A stretch of DNA of 41,770 nt from Opitutus sp. (GCA_013822585.1 PNKG01000004.1:1-41770); one strand, 5' to 3'; numbered from the stretch's first letter, positions 16,088 to 25,681 are shown. Notes: generated from the letters alone by a model not told the origin. Program-made: numbers and translations.

Positions 16088-18256
16088 CTAGAGGAGATTT
16101 TTCAGCACGGCGTGGCCGAGCGTGTCCCGGAGCGGTTTTTTCAGCATGGCACGGAGGCAGCCGCGGAGTTCGTCGCGCAAGGCCGGGGGAACGCTCACGC
16201 CGATGAGGCCGACCACTGGCGCGGACTCCGCCCCGGCCTGCCGGCGGATCAGCTCGGGCCAGCGCGAGGCGTCGCGCGTGGGCACGTCGACCACCAGCAC
16301 GTCGTGATCGCGCGCGGCCGGCAGGGAGGCCAGGCTGTCGCAGGCCTGGACCCTGAGCCCCCAGCTCTCGAAGAGCCGGGTGTAATGGCGGCGGGCCCGG
16401 GAGTTGGCCGAGACGACCCTGACTTTCTTCGGCGGCAAGGCGGGCAAAGGCGTGGCGACCTCGAGCACGCGGACGGGCAGGTGGAACCTGAAAACCGAAC
16501 CGGCGCCGGCCGCGCTCGCGACCTCGATCTCGCCCTCCATCAGATGCACAAGGCTGCGGCTGATCGCCAGGCCGAGGCCGGCGCCGCCGTGCCGGCGTGT
16601 GCTGGAGGTGTCGATCTGGCTGAACGGCTTGAAGAGACGGTCCTGCTTGTCCGGGGCGATGCCCACGCCGGAATCGCGCACGGTGAATTCGAGCCGCGCG
16701 CGCGCGCCGGCCGGCCCCTCGGGCGGCTTGCCGGCCACCTCCACTTCGACCTCGCCAGCCGGGGTGAACTTGATGGCGTTGCCCAGCAGGTTGACCAGCA
16801 CTTGCCGGAGGCGGCCGGGATCGGCCATCACGTGGGCCGGCACGTCCGCGCCGATGGAGACGAGCATCTCGAGCTGTTTCTCCGCGGCGCGGGCCGAAAG
16901 GAGCTCGACGGCCTCCTCGACGACGAGCCGCGGCGAGCAGACTTGGAGATCCAGTTGCATGCGGCCGGCATCGAGACGCGAGTAGTCGAGCAGCTCGTTG
17001 GTCAGCGTCAGGAGCGCCTCGCCGCTCTTGCGGATCGTGTCGACGCAGTCGGCCTGCTCCCCCGAGAGGGGCGTGTCCTGCAGGAGCGTGGCGAACCCGA
17101 TGATGCCGTTGAGTGGCGTGCGCAGCTCGTGGCTCATGACGGCGAGGAACTCGCCCTTCGCGCGGTCGGCCGACTGGGCCTGGTCGCGCGCGACGCGCAG
17201 GGCGTCCTCGGCGCGCTTCACATCGGTGATGTCGTCGAGCACGGCGAGCAGGTTGGTCACGCGGCCGTCGGGCGCGCGCACGGGGGAGAAGAAGGCGCGG
17301 GCGGGAAACACCTCGCCGTTGCGGCGCCGGATGCGGATCTCGCCCTGCCAGCTCTCGCCTGCCAGGAGGCGGCGGAGCAGCTCGGCGCGATCGACCTCGG
17401 CGGCGTCGGCCGGCAGCAGCTTGCCGCTCGGCTGGCCGACGAGCTCCTCGCGTTTGTAGCCGGTGATGGCCAGGCAGCCGTCGTTGACGTATTCGATGAT
17501 CCGTTCCGGCGTGGTGATGAGCACGGCGGAATGGCTTTGCTGGATCGCGGCGGAAAGGCGGTGGATCTCGCGGTTGAGATGGCGCTCGTGGCGGACGAGC
17601 TGCCAGATGCCAAACGGCAGGCCGAGGAGAAGGAACGCCAGCCCGCCGCTTGTGAGGCCGGCGATCACCAGCTCGCGGCGCCAGCTGGAGGAATCGACAT
17701 CGAGGCCGAGCACGACGCGCGGCGCGCCGGGCAGCGGCCGGTCGCCGACCGGGGCATACGCCGTCACCCACTCGCCGAACGAGTCGCGGAGCGGGCCCTC
17801 GATGCTCGGCTGCTGGTCGCGCAGGATCGATTGCAGGCCCGGCGAGTTCAGGGCCTCGGGGTAATCGTCGCCCGGCAGCGAAACCTCGGGCGACTCGGGC
17901 GACTCCGAATCGGCCAGAAAGACCACCCGGCCGGGTTCGTCGGTGGTCCGGAAGAGATAGACGAACCGCACGCCCGATCCCGCCGCCTGCAGGCGCATCA
18001 GCCGCTCCTTCACCGCGCGGTAATCGGCCGCGTCGAGGTCGGCCCGCGTGCCGGTCAGCGCGGAGGTGTCCCCGGTCATGAAGGCCACCGCGCAGCGCCG
18101 GGCCTGCTCGATCAGCGCGTGATGGAGGCGGACCCGCCGCCGCTCCGCACTCCACCACCCTGCCGCCGCCGCGATCAGGAGGATCGCGAGCCAGACGAGG
18201 ATGGGACGGACGGTTGTCCAGGAAACGCGCACGGCGGAAAGATGGGGTGGAGCCAA
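16088..18256 (-). CDS. Membrane-bound PAS-domain hybrid-type sensor histidine kinase
   Basis: N-terminal TM and periplasmic segment, PAS (SAAIQQSHSAVLITTPERIIEYVNDGCLAITGYKREELVG), HisKA H-box FLAVMSHELRTPLNGIIGF, HATPase NLLGNAIKFTPAG, DSGVGI, GGAGLGLAISRSLVHLMEG. C-terminal REC-like region appears degenerate. Start may be further in (GTG ~18232). Confidence 0.9.
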   Translation of the reverse strand: MAPPHLSAVRVSWTTVRPILVWLAILLIAAAAGWWSAERRRVRLHHALIEQARRCAVAFMTGDTSALTGTRADLDAADYRAVKERLMRLQAAGSGVRFVYLFRTTDEPGRVVFLADSESPESPEVSLPGDDYPEALNSPGLQSILRDQQPSIEGPLRDSFGEWVTAYAPVGDRPLPGAPRVVLGLDVDSSSWRRELVIAGLTSGGLAFLLLGLPFGIWQLVRHERHLNREIHRLSAAIQQSHSAVLITTPERIIEYVNDGCLAITGYKREELVGQPSGKLLPADAAEVDRAELLRRLLAGESWQGEIRIRRRNGEVFPARAFFSPVRAPDGRVTNLLAVLDDITDVKRAEDALRVARDQAQSADRAKGEFLAVMSHELRTPLNGIIGFATLLQDTPLSGEQADCVDTIRKSGEALLTLTNELLDYSRLDAGRMQLDLQVCSPRLVVEEAVELLSARAAEKQLEMLVSIGADVPAHVMADPGRLRQVLVNLLGNAIKFTPAGEVEVEVAGKPPEGPAGARARLEFTVRDSGVGIAPDKQDRLFKPFSQIDTSSTRRHGGAGLGLAISRSLVHLMEGEIEVASAAGAGSVFRFHLPVRVLEVATPLPALPPKKVRVVSANSRARRHYTRLFESWGLRVQACDSLASLPAARDHDVLVVDVPTRDASRWPELIRRQAGAESAPVVGLIGVSVPPALRDELRGCLRAMLKKPLRDTLGHAVLKNLL

Positions 18257-18337
18257 TTCCGCCCGCGAATCCCGCGCAAAACAAAACCGCCGCGGATCGC
18301 TCCGCGGCGGTTCATCGAAAAGCGTTCGGGCTCCGTG

Positions 18338-18607
18338 TCAGGACACGTGCTTCGACACGAGCTTGGTCATGTCGAACATGGAGACCTGCGCCTTGCCGCC
18401 GAACACGGCCTTGAGGGCGTCGTCGGCGTTGATCATGCGCTTGTTCTTCTTGTCCTGGAGGCCGTTCTTCTTGATGTAGGCCCAGAGCTTCTTGGTCATT
18501 TCCGTGCGGGGAAGCGGCTTCGAGCCGACGACCGCGGCGAGAGTGGCGTCCGGCGTGACCGGGGCCATGAACTTTGCGTTGGGTTTGCGAGCAGATTTCT
18601 TTGCCAT
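18338..18607 (-). CDS. SWIB/MDM2-domain protein
   Basis: 89 aa: MAKKSARKPNAKFMAPVTPDATLAAVVGSKPLPRTEMTKKLWAYIKKNGLQDKKNKRMINADDALKAVFGGKAQVSMFDMTKLVSKHVS, a typical SWIB domain. Confidence 0.9.
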   Translation of the reverse strand: MAKKSARKPNAKFMAPVTPDATLAAVVGSKPLPRTEMTKKLWAYIKKNGLQDKKNKRMINADDALKAVFGGKAQVSMFDMTKLVSKHVS

Positions 18608-18740
18608 AGTGCTTCCCGTATTAGAACCGCACCGGGGCGATGCAATGATTTTCTAGAGGGGAAATCAGATTTTTTCAGAGGAGAAACGCGCTTGAATTTC
18701 CTCTCGCCGCACGGCAGGGGCCGCCCCAGGTTTCCGGGCG

Positions 18741-19316
18741 ATGCGGTTCCCGGCGGAATTTCCCGTGATCGAAACGCCGCGCCTCGTGCTCCGCGGCTTC
18801 GACCTCACCGATGCGCGCAACGTGCAGCGGCTCGCCGGCGCGCGCGAAATCGCGGACACCACCGCCCAGATCCCGCACCCCTACGAGGACGGCCTCGCCG
18901 AGCAGTGGATCGCCGCCCACGCCGCCGACTGGGCCGCGCACCGTGCCCTGCCGCTTGCGGTCACGTTCCGCCAGTCGGGCGAGCTGGCCGGGGCCGCCGG
19001 CCTGACCTTCGCCGGGGAGCATGCCCGGGCCGAGCTCGGCTACTGGATCGGCGTGCCCTTCTGGCGGAACGGGCTCGCCACCGAGGCGGCGGGCGCGCTG
19101 GTGGATTTCGGGTTCCGCGTCCTCGGGCTCAACCGCGTGCAGGCGCATCATTTCGCGCGCAACCCCGCCTCCGGCCGCGTGCTGCTCAAGCTCGGGATGA
19201 AGCGCGAGGGCGCCAGCCCGCGTTTCCTTTGCAAAAACGGCCGCTTCGAGGATGTGGTTTTCTACGGCGTGCTGCGCCGCGACTGGCCGGGGCTGGGCGA
19301 CATCCCGCCGGGCTGA
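18741..19316 (+). CDS. GNAT N-acetyltransferase (RimJ/RimL type)
   Basis: IETPRLVLRGFDLTDARNVQRLAGAREIADTTAQIPHPY...AELGYWIGVPFWRNGLATEAAGALVDFGFRVLGLNRVQAHHFARNPASGRVLLKLGMKREG. Confidence 0.92.
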   Translation: MRFPAEFPVIETPRLVLRGFDLTDARNVQRLAGAREIADTTAQIPHPYEDGLAEQWIAAHAADWAAHRALPLAVTFRQSGELAGAAGLTFAGEHARAELGYWIGVPFWRNGLATEAAGALVDFGFRVLGLNRVQAHHFARNPASGRVLLKLGMKREGASPRFLCKNGRFEDVVFYGVLRRDWPGLGDIPPG

Positions 19317-19514
19317 GCGCGGCGGCGGCGGGACCGAATGCGGCCTTGCCCCGCGCGCCCGCCGGGGCAGAATGCGCCGCGTTGGCTCGGTTGTTTGTCA
19401 GACTACCCCGCTACGCAGAATCGTCAGGTGAGCGCCGTGGCCGTGTTCGATGATGGTTTGAATCCCGGCAGTCGGGAACGGGCGGACAGGAAGCAGCACC
19501 GGTCGCATACTCCC

Positions 19515-19898
19515 ATGGACAACAGCAAGCTCTACGTCGGGAACATCCCGTTCGCCACCACCGCGCAGGACCTCGAGGCCCTGTTCGGCCAGGCCGGCAC
19601 CGTCAGCGTGGTCGAGATCGTCTTCGACAAATTCACCGGCCGCTCGCGCGGCTTCGCCTTCGTCACCATGGGCAGCCCCGCGGAGGCGCAGAAAGCCGTC
19701 GAGCAGTTCCACGACCACGACATGGGCGGCCGCAAGATCGCGGTGAACATCGCCCGGCCGCGCGAGGAACGCCCGCCCCGCGAGGGCGGCGGCTTCGGCG
19801 GAGGCCGGGGCGGCGGACGCGGCGGCCCGCGGCGCTTCGGCGGCGGCGGATTCCGCGGGGGCGACCGCGGCGGACGCGACTACGGCGACCGCGGATGA
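19515..19898 (+). CDS. RRM-type RNA-binding protein with Gly/Arg-rich tail
   Basis: MDNSKLYVGNIPFATTAQDLEALF (RNP2) ... GRSRGFAFVTM (RNP1) followed by GGGFGGGRGGGRGG tail. Confidence 0.94.
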   Translation: MDNSKLYVGNIPFATTAQDLEALFGQAGTVSVVEIVFDKFTGRSRGFAFVTMGSPAEAQKAVEQFHDHDMGGRKIAVNIARPREERPPREGGGFGGGRGGGRGGPRRFGGGGFRGGDRGGRDYGDRG

Positions 19899-19920
19899 CC
19901 GCCCGGTCCATGCCCTTCCG

Positions 19921-19947
19921 GCCGGAGGCTGGCGCCTCCGGCTTTTT
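19921..19947 (+). terminator. Rho-independent terminator of the RRM gene
   Basis: GCCGGAGGC-tggc-GCCTCCGGC followed by TTTTT, just after the stop codon. Confidence 0.85.
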
Positions 19948-20040
19948 CATGCCCGCGACCGACCGGGGCTTCCAGCCCGGGGGCCGGCGGACTTCGGTCT
20001 TGCGCGGAAACTACGGATACGTTTTGGGTTTCCTCAGACT

Positions 20041-20673
20041 ATGGCCGTTTCCCCCCCCATTGCCGCTCCCTCCGGCCGCGACCGCATCGTGCAGGCCGCG
20101 CGCGCGCAGCTCTTCCTCCGGGGCTACAGCGCGCTGACGATGGACGAGCTCGCCGTCGACCTCGGCATGAGCAAGAAGACCCTCTACCAGCATTTTGCCG
20201 GCAAGGAGGAGCTCGTGCGCGCCGCCATCGAAGCCTTCGCCCGCGAGGTCCGCACCGAGGCCGACCGGATCCTCTCCGACCGCCGCCTGACCTTCGCCGA
20301 GAAGCTCCGCGGCTTGACGGGCGGGCTGTTGCAACGCCTGTCCCAGCTCTCGCCGCACCTTTTCCGCGACCTGCAGCGCTTCGCCCCCGTCCTGCACGAG
20401 CTCGTGCTCGAGCTGCGCCGGAAGAACATCCCGCTGATCTTCGGCCGGCTGATCGAGCAGGGCCAGGCGAACGGCAAGGTGCGCGACGACATCGACCCCG
20501 GCTTCGCCGCGGAATTCCTCCTCCACGCCATGCAGGGCCTGATGCAGCCCCAGAGCCTCGATCACCTCCGGCTCGCCCCGCACGAGACTTTCGAACGCGC
20601 CATGAACCTCTTCTTCGGCGGGCTCCTCACCCCCGCCGGCCGCAAAGACTATGAAAAACTGTTCGGTCGCTAG
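20041..20673 (+). CDS. TetR/AcrR-family transcriptional regulator
   Basis: RDRIVQAARAQLFLRGYSALTMDELAVDLGMSKKTLYQHFAGKEELVRAAI. Confidence 0.93.
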   Translation: MAVSPPIAAPSGRDRIVQAARAQLFLRGYSALTMDELAVDLGMSKKTLYQHFAGKEELVRAAIEAFAREVRTEADRILSDRRLTFAEKLRGLTGGLLQRLSQLSPHLFRDLQRFAPVLHELVLELRRKNIPLIFGRLIEQGQANGKVRDDIDPGFAAEFLLHAMQGLMQPQSLDHLRLAPHETFERAMNLFFGGLLTPAGRKDYEKLFGR

Positions 20674-21616
20674 ACTCCTTGTCGCCGTCGTGACCGTGGC
20701 CACGCTGTCGTCCTGCCGGCGCGCCCCGGCGCCGGGCCAGTGGCAGGGCTACTTCGAAGGCGAGTTCGTCCACATCGCGGCCCCGCTGGCGGGCCGCCTC
20801 GAACACCTGGCCGTCACCCGCGGCTCGCGCATCGCGGCCGGCGCGCCGCTCTTCCGGCTCGAACAGGCGGCCGAACAGGCGACGCACCGCGAGGCGACGG
20901 AGCGCCTCCGGCAGGCCGAGGCCCGCCTCGCGGACCTGACCAAAGGGCAGCGGCCGAGCGAGCTCGCCGCCGCCGAGGCCCGCGTCGCCCAAGCCGCCGC
21001 CGCCGCCGACCTCTCCGCCCGCGACCTCGAGCGCATCGCCAAACTCCACTCCTCGGGCGCAGTGAGCGACGGCGACCTCGACCGCGTCCGCCTCACGCAC
21101 GAGGCGAACCGCAACCAAGTCGCCCAAGCCGAGGCCCAGCTCGCCACGGCCAAACTCGGCGCCCGCACCGATGCCCTCGCCGGCGCCGAGGCCGAGGTCG
21201 CGGCCGCCCGCGCGGCAGTGGAACGCGCGGCGTGGAGTCTCGCCCAAAAATCCCCCTCCGCCGCGACCGGCGCGCTGGTCTACGACACCCTTTACCGCGA
21301 AGGCGAATTCGTGCCCGCGGGTTCGCCCGTCGTCTCGCTGCTGCCGCCGGGACACCTCAAGGTCCGTTTCTTCGTGCCCGAGGCGGAATTCGCCGGGTTG
21401 AAGACGGGCGGCACCGTGCGTGTGGCCGTCACCGGCCTCGCCGCCCCGCTGGAGGCGCGCATCACCTACCTCGCACCGCAGCCGGAATACACGCCGCCCA
21501 TCCTCTACAACCGCGAGAACCGCGCGAAGCTGGTCTTCATGGTCGAGGCGCATCCTGTCGACCCGGCTGCCGCGCGCGATTTCCATCCCGGCCAGCCGGT
21601 CGACGTGCGCCGCTGA
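20651..21616 (+). CDS. HlyD-family membrane fusion lipoprotein
   Basis: MKNCSVARLLVAVVTVATLSSC lipobox; GYFEGEFVHIAAPLAGRLEHLAVTRGSRIAAGAPLFRLE; coiled-coil; EGEFVPAGSPVVSLLPPGHLKVRFFVPE. Confidence 0.9.
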   Translation: MKNCSVARLLVAVVTVATLSSCRRAPAPGQWQGYFEGEFVHIAAPLAGRLEHLAVTRGSRIAAGAPLFRLEQAAEQATHREATERLRQAEARLADLTKGQRPSELAAAEARVAQAAAAADLSARDLERIAKLHSSGAVSDGDLDRVRLTHEANRNQVAQAEAQLATAKLGARTDALAGAEAEVAAARAAVERAAWSLAQKSPSAATGALVYDTLYREGEFVPAGSPVVSLLPPGHLKVRFFVPEAEFAGLKTGGTVRVAVTGLAAPLEARITYLAPQPEYTPPILYNRENRAKLVFMVEAHPVDPAAARDFHPGQPVDVRR

Positions 21617-22548
21617 TGAGCACGGACGCCCAGGATTTCGTCATCGATGTCGCCGGCATCACCAAGCGGTTCGGCGACAAGACCGTCGTCAACGGCATCG
21701 ACTTGCAGGTGCGGCCGGGCGAGATCTACGGCTTCCTCGGCCCGAACGGCAGCGGCAAGACGACCTTCATCCGCATGCTCTGCGGCCTGCTCACGCCCGA
21801 CGGCGGCCACGGCACCTGCCTGGGCTACGACGTGCTCCGCCAGCAGCGCGAGATTCGCACGCATGTGGGCTACATGACGCAGAAGTTCAGTTACTACGAG
21901 GACCTGAGCATCCGCGAGAACCTCGACTTCATCGCCCGCGTCTACGACGTGTCGCGCCGCCGGGAGGCCGTCGGCCGCGCGCTCGAACGCCTCGGCCTCC
22001 AGGGGCGCAGCGCGCAGCTCGCCGGCCAGCTCTCCGGCGGCTGGAAACAGCGCCTCGCCCTCGCCGCCTGCCTCATCCATTCGCCCAGGCTCCTGCTGCT
22101 CGACGAACCGACGGCCGGCGTCGACCCGAAGGCGCGCCGCGACTTCTGGGACGAAATCCACGCGCTCGCCGCCGACGGGCTCACCGTGCTCATCACCACG
22201 CACTACATGGACGAGGCCGAGCGCTGCCACCGCCTCGCCTACATCGCCTACGGCAACATGCTCGCGCGCGGCACAGTGCACGAGGTGGTCGCCAACGCGC
22301 AGCTCACGACTTGGGAGGCGACCGGCCCCGGCCTGCACGAGATTGTGGCGCGCCTGCGCGGCCGGCCCGGTGTCGAGCAGGTCGTGCCCTTCGGCAACAC
22401 CCTGCACGTCTCCGGCCACGACCACGCCGCACTCGAGGCCGCCATCGCGCAGGTGCGCGACCCGCGCCACGCCTGGCGGCGCGTCGCGAGCAGCCTGGAG
22501 GACGTGTTCATCTGCTTGATGGATCACGCCAAGGACAACTTCAAATGA
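21616..22548 (+). CDS. ABC transporter ATP-binding protein
   Basis: GFLGPNGSGKTTFIRMLCGLL Walker A, LSGGWKQRLALAACLIHSPRLLLLDEPTAGVDP signature/Walker B, ITTHYMDEAERC. Confidence 0.95.
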   Translation: MSTDAQDFVIDVAGITKRFGDKTVVNGIDLQVRPGEIYGFLGPNGSGKTTFIRMLCGLLTPDGGHGTCLGYDVLRQQREIRTHVGYMTQKFSYYEDLSIRENLDFIARVYDVSRRREAVGRALERLGLQGRSAQLAGQLSGGWKQRLALAACLIHSPRLLLLDEPTAGVDPKARRDFWDEIHALAADGLTVLITTHYMDEAERCHRLAYIAYGNMLARGTVHEVVANAQLTTWEATGPGLHEIVARLRGRPGVEQVVPFGNTLHVSGHDHAALEAAIAQVRDPRHAWRRVASSLEDVFICLMDHAKDNFK

Positions 22549-22569
22549 TGCGCCGCCGCCCCACGCGCC

Positions 22570-22664
22570 CGCCCGCCGCTTGTAACCTATTAGGTTACAC
22601 CAGCACTCGTTTCACACGGCGCGGGACGTGCGCTTGTAACCTAATAGGTTACAAGCGGCGGGCG
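22570..22664. repeat. Palindrome pair (22581-22599 and 22635-22653) embedded in a perfect 30-nt inverted repeat
   Basis: CGCCCGCCGCTTGTAACCTATTAGGTTACA ... TGTAACCTAATAGGTTACAAGCGGCGGGCG, located between the ABC ATPase and permease genes. Confidence 0.95.
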
Positions 22665-22696
22665 TTACGGGCCCACGGGGGCGGGAGGCACGACGC

Positions 22697-23830
22697 ATGA
22701 GCCGCTTCAGCTTCTCCCGCTTCTGGGCCGTCGTGCTCAAGGAATTCGTGCAGATGAAGCGCGACCGCGTGACCTTCGCCATGATGGTGGGCATCCCGCT
22801 GATCCAGCTCATGCTCTTCGGGTTCGCCATCAATTCCGACCCGAAGCACCTGCCGACCGCCGTGCTGAGCGCGGACAACGGCCCGTTCGCCCGCACGCTC
22901 GTGTGGGCGATGCGCCACAGCGAGTATTTCTCCGTGGTGCGCGAGGTGCGCAGCGAGGCCGAAGCGCGGGAGCTGCTGCAGCTCGGCCGGGTGCAGTTCG
23001 TGGTGAACATCCCGGTCGACTTCTCGCGCAAGGTCCTCCGCGGCGAACGCCCCGCCCTGCTCCTCGAGGCCGACGCCACCGACCCGGCGGCCACCGGCCC
23101 GGCCGTGGCCGCCGTGCGCGCGCTGGCGGGCAATGTGCTCGACCGCGATCTCAAGGGCCCGCTCGCCGGGCTGCGCGACCGCGCCGGCCCGGTCGACCTG
23201 CGCCTCCACGCGCACTACAACCCGGAGAACATCACCCAATACAACGTCGTGCCCGGCCTGATGGGCGTCGTGCTCACCATGACGATGATCATCATCACCG
23301 CGCTGGCCATCACCCGCGAGCGCGAGCGCGGCACGATGGAGAACCTCCTCGCCACACCGGTCCGCCCCCTCGAGGTCATGGCCGGCAAGATCCTGCCCTA
23401 CATCATCGTCGGTTACGTGCAGCTCTCGCTCATCCTCCTCGCCGCGGTCTTCGTCTTCCGCGTGCCGCTGATGGGCAGCGTGCCGCTGGTCTACGCCGTG
23501 GCCCTCGTCTTCATCGCGGCCAACCTGGCCGTGGGCATCACCTTCTCCACCCTCGCGCAGAACCAGCTGCAGGCGGTGCAGATGGCGTTCTTCTTCTTCC
23601 TGCCCTCGATCCTGCTCTCCGGCTTCATGTTTCCGTTCCGCGGCATGCCCGAGTGGGCGCAGACGATCGGCTCGGCGCTGCCGCTGACGCACTTCCTGCG
23701 CATCGTCCGCGGCATTTTGCTCAAGGGCAACGGCGTCGCCGAAATCCTGCCCGAGCTCTGGCCGATCGCGCTGTTCATGGCCGTGGCGATGACCATCGGG
23801 CTGAAGCGCTACCGGCAGACCCTCGACTGA
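22697..23830 (+). CDS. ABC-2 type transporter permease
   Basis: FWAVVLKEFVQMKRDRVTFAMMVGIPLIQLMLFGFAIN; YNVVPGLMGVVLTMTMIIITALAITRERERGTMENLLATPVRPLEVMAGKILPYI. Confidence 0.93.
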   Translation: MSRFSFSRFWAVVLKEFVQMKRDRVTFAMMVGIPLIQLMLFGFAINSDPKHLPTAVLSADNGPFARTLVWAMRHSEYFSVVREVRSEAEARELLQLGRVQFVVNIPVDFSRKVLRGERPALLLEADATDPAATGPAVAAVRALAGNVLDRDLKGPLAGLRDRAGPVDLRLHAHYNPENITQYNVVPGLMGVVLTMTMIIITALAITRERERGTMENLLATPVRPLEVMAGKILPYIIVGYVQLSLILLAAVFVFRVPLMGSVPLVYAVALVFIAANLAVGITFSTLAQNQLQAVQMAFFFFLPSILLSGFMFPFRGMPEWAQTIGSALPLTHFLRIVRGILLKGNGVAEILPELWPIALFMAVAMTIGLKRYRQTLD

Positions 23831-23837
23831 GCCCCGT

Positions 23838-24278
23838 TCAGCGCGCGAGGAAGCGCCGCTCCCATTCCGGCACGGGCAGCGGCGCCGGCCGGTATGCGCC
23901 GAAGAGCCGGTAACGGAAGCGCGCGACGAGCTTGTAGACGGCGTCGCGCCCGGCGCGCGGCACCGCGCGCAATTCCGCCAGCGGGGCGACCCATCCGCCG
24001 GCAACCGCGCAGGCCGCGAGCACGGCGTCGGTGCGCACGAGGTGGCGTCCGGGCGCGGGCCGCGTCCAGTCGGGCACGAAGACCAGCGTGTCGGATTTCC
24101 CGGCCGGCAGCCCCTGCGCGCGCAGGAAGGCCTGCGCCGGCGGGCTCTGCAGGGGCGCGAACCTCAGCACGCCGGCGCGGTCGGCGCGCAGCAACAGGCG
24201 CACGCAGGCGTGGCACAGGCCGCACTCCCCGTCGTAGAGCAGCACGGGCTGCGGCGGGGGGTGGGCGGTGTCGCTCAT
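23838..24278 (-). CDS. DCC-family (DUF393) thiol-disulfide oxidoreductase-like protein
   Basis: VLLYDGECGLCHACVRLLLRADRAGVLRFAPLQS, typical DCC motif. Confidence 0.9.
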   Translation of the reverse strand: MSDTAHPPPQPVLLYDGECGLCHACVRLLLRADRAGVLRFAPLQSPPAQAFLRAQGLPAGKSDTLVFVPDWTRPAPGRHLVRTDAVLAACAVAGGWVAPLAELRAVPRAGRDAVYKLVARFRYRLFGAYRPAPLPVPEWERRFLAR

Positions 24279-24285
24279 CGGCGGA

Positions 24286-25458
24286 TCAGTTCTTCGCCGG
24301 CAGTGAGGCGATGTGCACGGTCTGCGTCGGGAAGGCAAAGGAGAGGCCGCGGGCCTCGACCGCGCGCATGATGGCGAGGTTGAGGCGCTGGCGCACCTGC
24401 ATGTGCTGGGCGAAGTCGGGGCTCTTCAGCACGTAGACGATCCAGATGTCCATCGACGAGGCGCTGAAGTCGCGGAAGTAGACGTGCGTATCTGGCGCGT
24501 GGACCGCCGGGTCGCTCTCGATGAGGCGCCGGATCTCGGCCACGAGGCCCTCGAGCTGATCGGCCTTGGCGCCGTAGGTGAGGCCGACGACCTGCTCGAC
24601 GCGGCGCGCGGTGAAGCGCGAGAGGTTGACGATCGACTCGTTGGCGACGGTGCGGTTCGGGACGGTGACGAGGGAACGGTCGACCTTGCGGATCTTGGTC
24701 GAGCGGAGGCCGATGTCCTCCACGGTGCCGGTGTGCGAGCCGATGGTGACAGTCTCGCCGATGCGGAAGGGCTGGTCGGTGGCGACGACCACCGAGCCGA
24801 AGATGTTGGCGATGGTGTCCTGCGCGGCGAGGGCGAAGGCCAGGCCGCCGATGCCGAGGGCGCCGAGGGCGGCCTTCACGTCGTAGCCGAGGCTCTGGAT
24901 CGTGACGAGCACGCCGAGGACGACGAAGAGCGTGATGAGCGTCTTTTTGATCCAGGGCATGAAGGCCGCGACGCCCATCTGTTTTTCGACGGCGATTTCG
25001 TGCGCGTGCTCGAGGATGGCGTTGAACGCCCGGTAGAGACCCCAGAAGATCGCGACCGAGAAGGCGACCGTCGACCCGAGGGAGAGGTAATGGTCGGTGT
25101 TGCCCGAGAGCTTCAGCACCTTGAGCGAGGTGAAGATGCCGAAGAGCATCACGAACGTCGCGGCGGGGCCTTCCATCGCGGGGAAGAGCTTGTCGTCGAG
25201 CGTCGTTTCGGTGCGCGAGGCGAGTTTCTTCAGGTAATGGAACACGATGTTCGTGACGACGCGCCGCAGGAGCACGCCGCCCACGAGGAAGCCCGCGGCG
25301 ATGACGTAGTGCGCGAGGGTGTTTTCGCCGGTGTTGGGCACATGGAACGCCGCGAGCACGACATCGACCAGATGTTCGAGGAAGTCGCCGGCCGGCGGGA
25401 GCGGCGCAGGGGTGTCCGCCGGCGCCGCGGTTTGGGCGAGCGCCAGGACGGGGGCCAT
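24286..25458 (-). CDS. MscS-family mechanosensitive ion channel
   Basis: VKAALGALGIGGLAFALAAQDTIANIFGSVVVATDQPFRIGETVTIGSHTGTVEDIGLRSTKIR. Start set at MAPVLALAQ (25458); the ORF is open to 25677, but the extension coincides with a dispersed repeat. Confidence 0.92.
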   Translation of the reverse strand: MAPVLALAQTAAPADTPAPLPPAGDFLEHLVDVVLAAFHVPNTGENTLAHYVIAAGFLVGGVLLRRVVTNIVFHYLKKLASRTETTLDDKLFPAMEGPAATFVMLFGIFTSLKVLKLSGNTDHYLSLGSTVAFSVAIFWGLYRAFNAILEHAHEIAVEKQMGVAAFMPWIKKTLITLFVVLGVLVTIQSLGYDVKAALGALGIGGLAFALAAQDTIANIFGSVVVATDQPFRIGETVTIGSHTGTVEDIGLRSTKIRKVDRSLVTVPNRTVANESIVNLSRFTARRVEQVVGLTYGAKADQLEGLVAEIRRLIESDPAVHAPDTHVYFRDFSASSMDIWIVYVLKSPDFAQHMQVRQRLNLAIMRAVEARGLSFAFPTQTVHIASLPAKN

Positions 25459-25492
25459 CGGTGCGGTGGCGGCGAGGAGGCGGCGGGAGCGG

Positions 25493-25681
25493 AAATTGAA
25501 CGCCGCCCTTCCGCCCGCGCTCCTCCCCGGAGCAAGCTCCGGGGAGGGCGGATTCTCGCCGGCGCCCGGCACGACGCGCGGCTTGCCCAGCCCCGCTGGC
25601 GCGGGACTGGCCGGGCGGTGTCCTAATCTCACTTGGGAAAGCCCGCAGCAAGCTGCGGGGAATGGGGCGGCATTCATGGGA
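25493..25681. repeat. Dispersed GC-rich hairpin repeat, split/expanded copy
   Basis: aaattgaacgccgcccttccgcccgcgct + CCTCCCCGGAGC-aa-GCTCCGGGGAGG (25522-25547), ~94 bp of other sequence, then CCCGCAGC-aa-GCTGCGGG + aatggggcggcattcat. Same blocks as the contiguous copy at 28269-28339. Confidence 0.85.
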
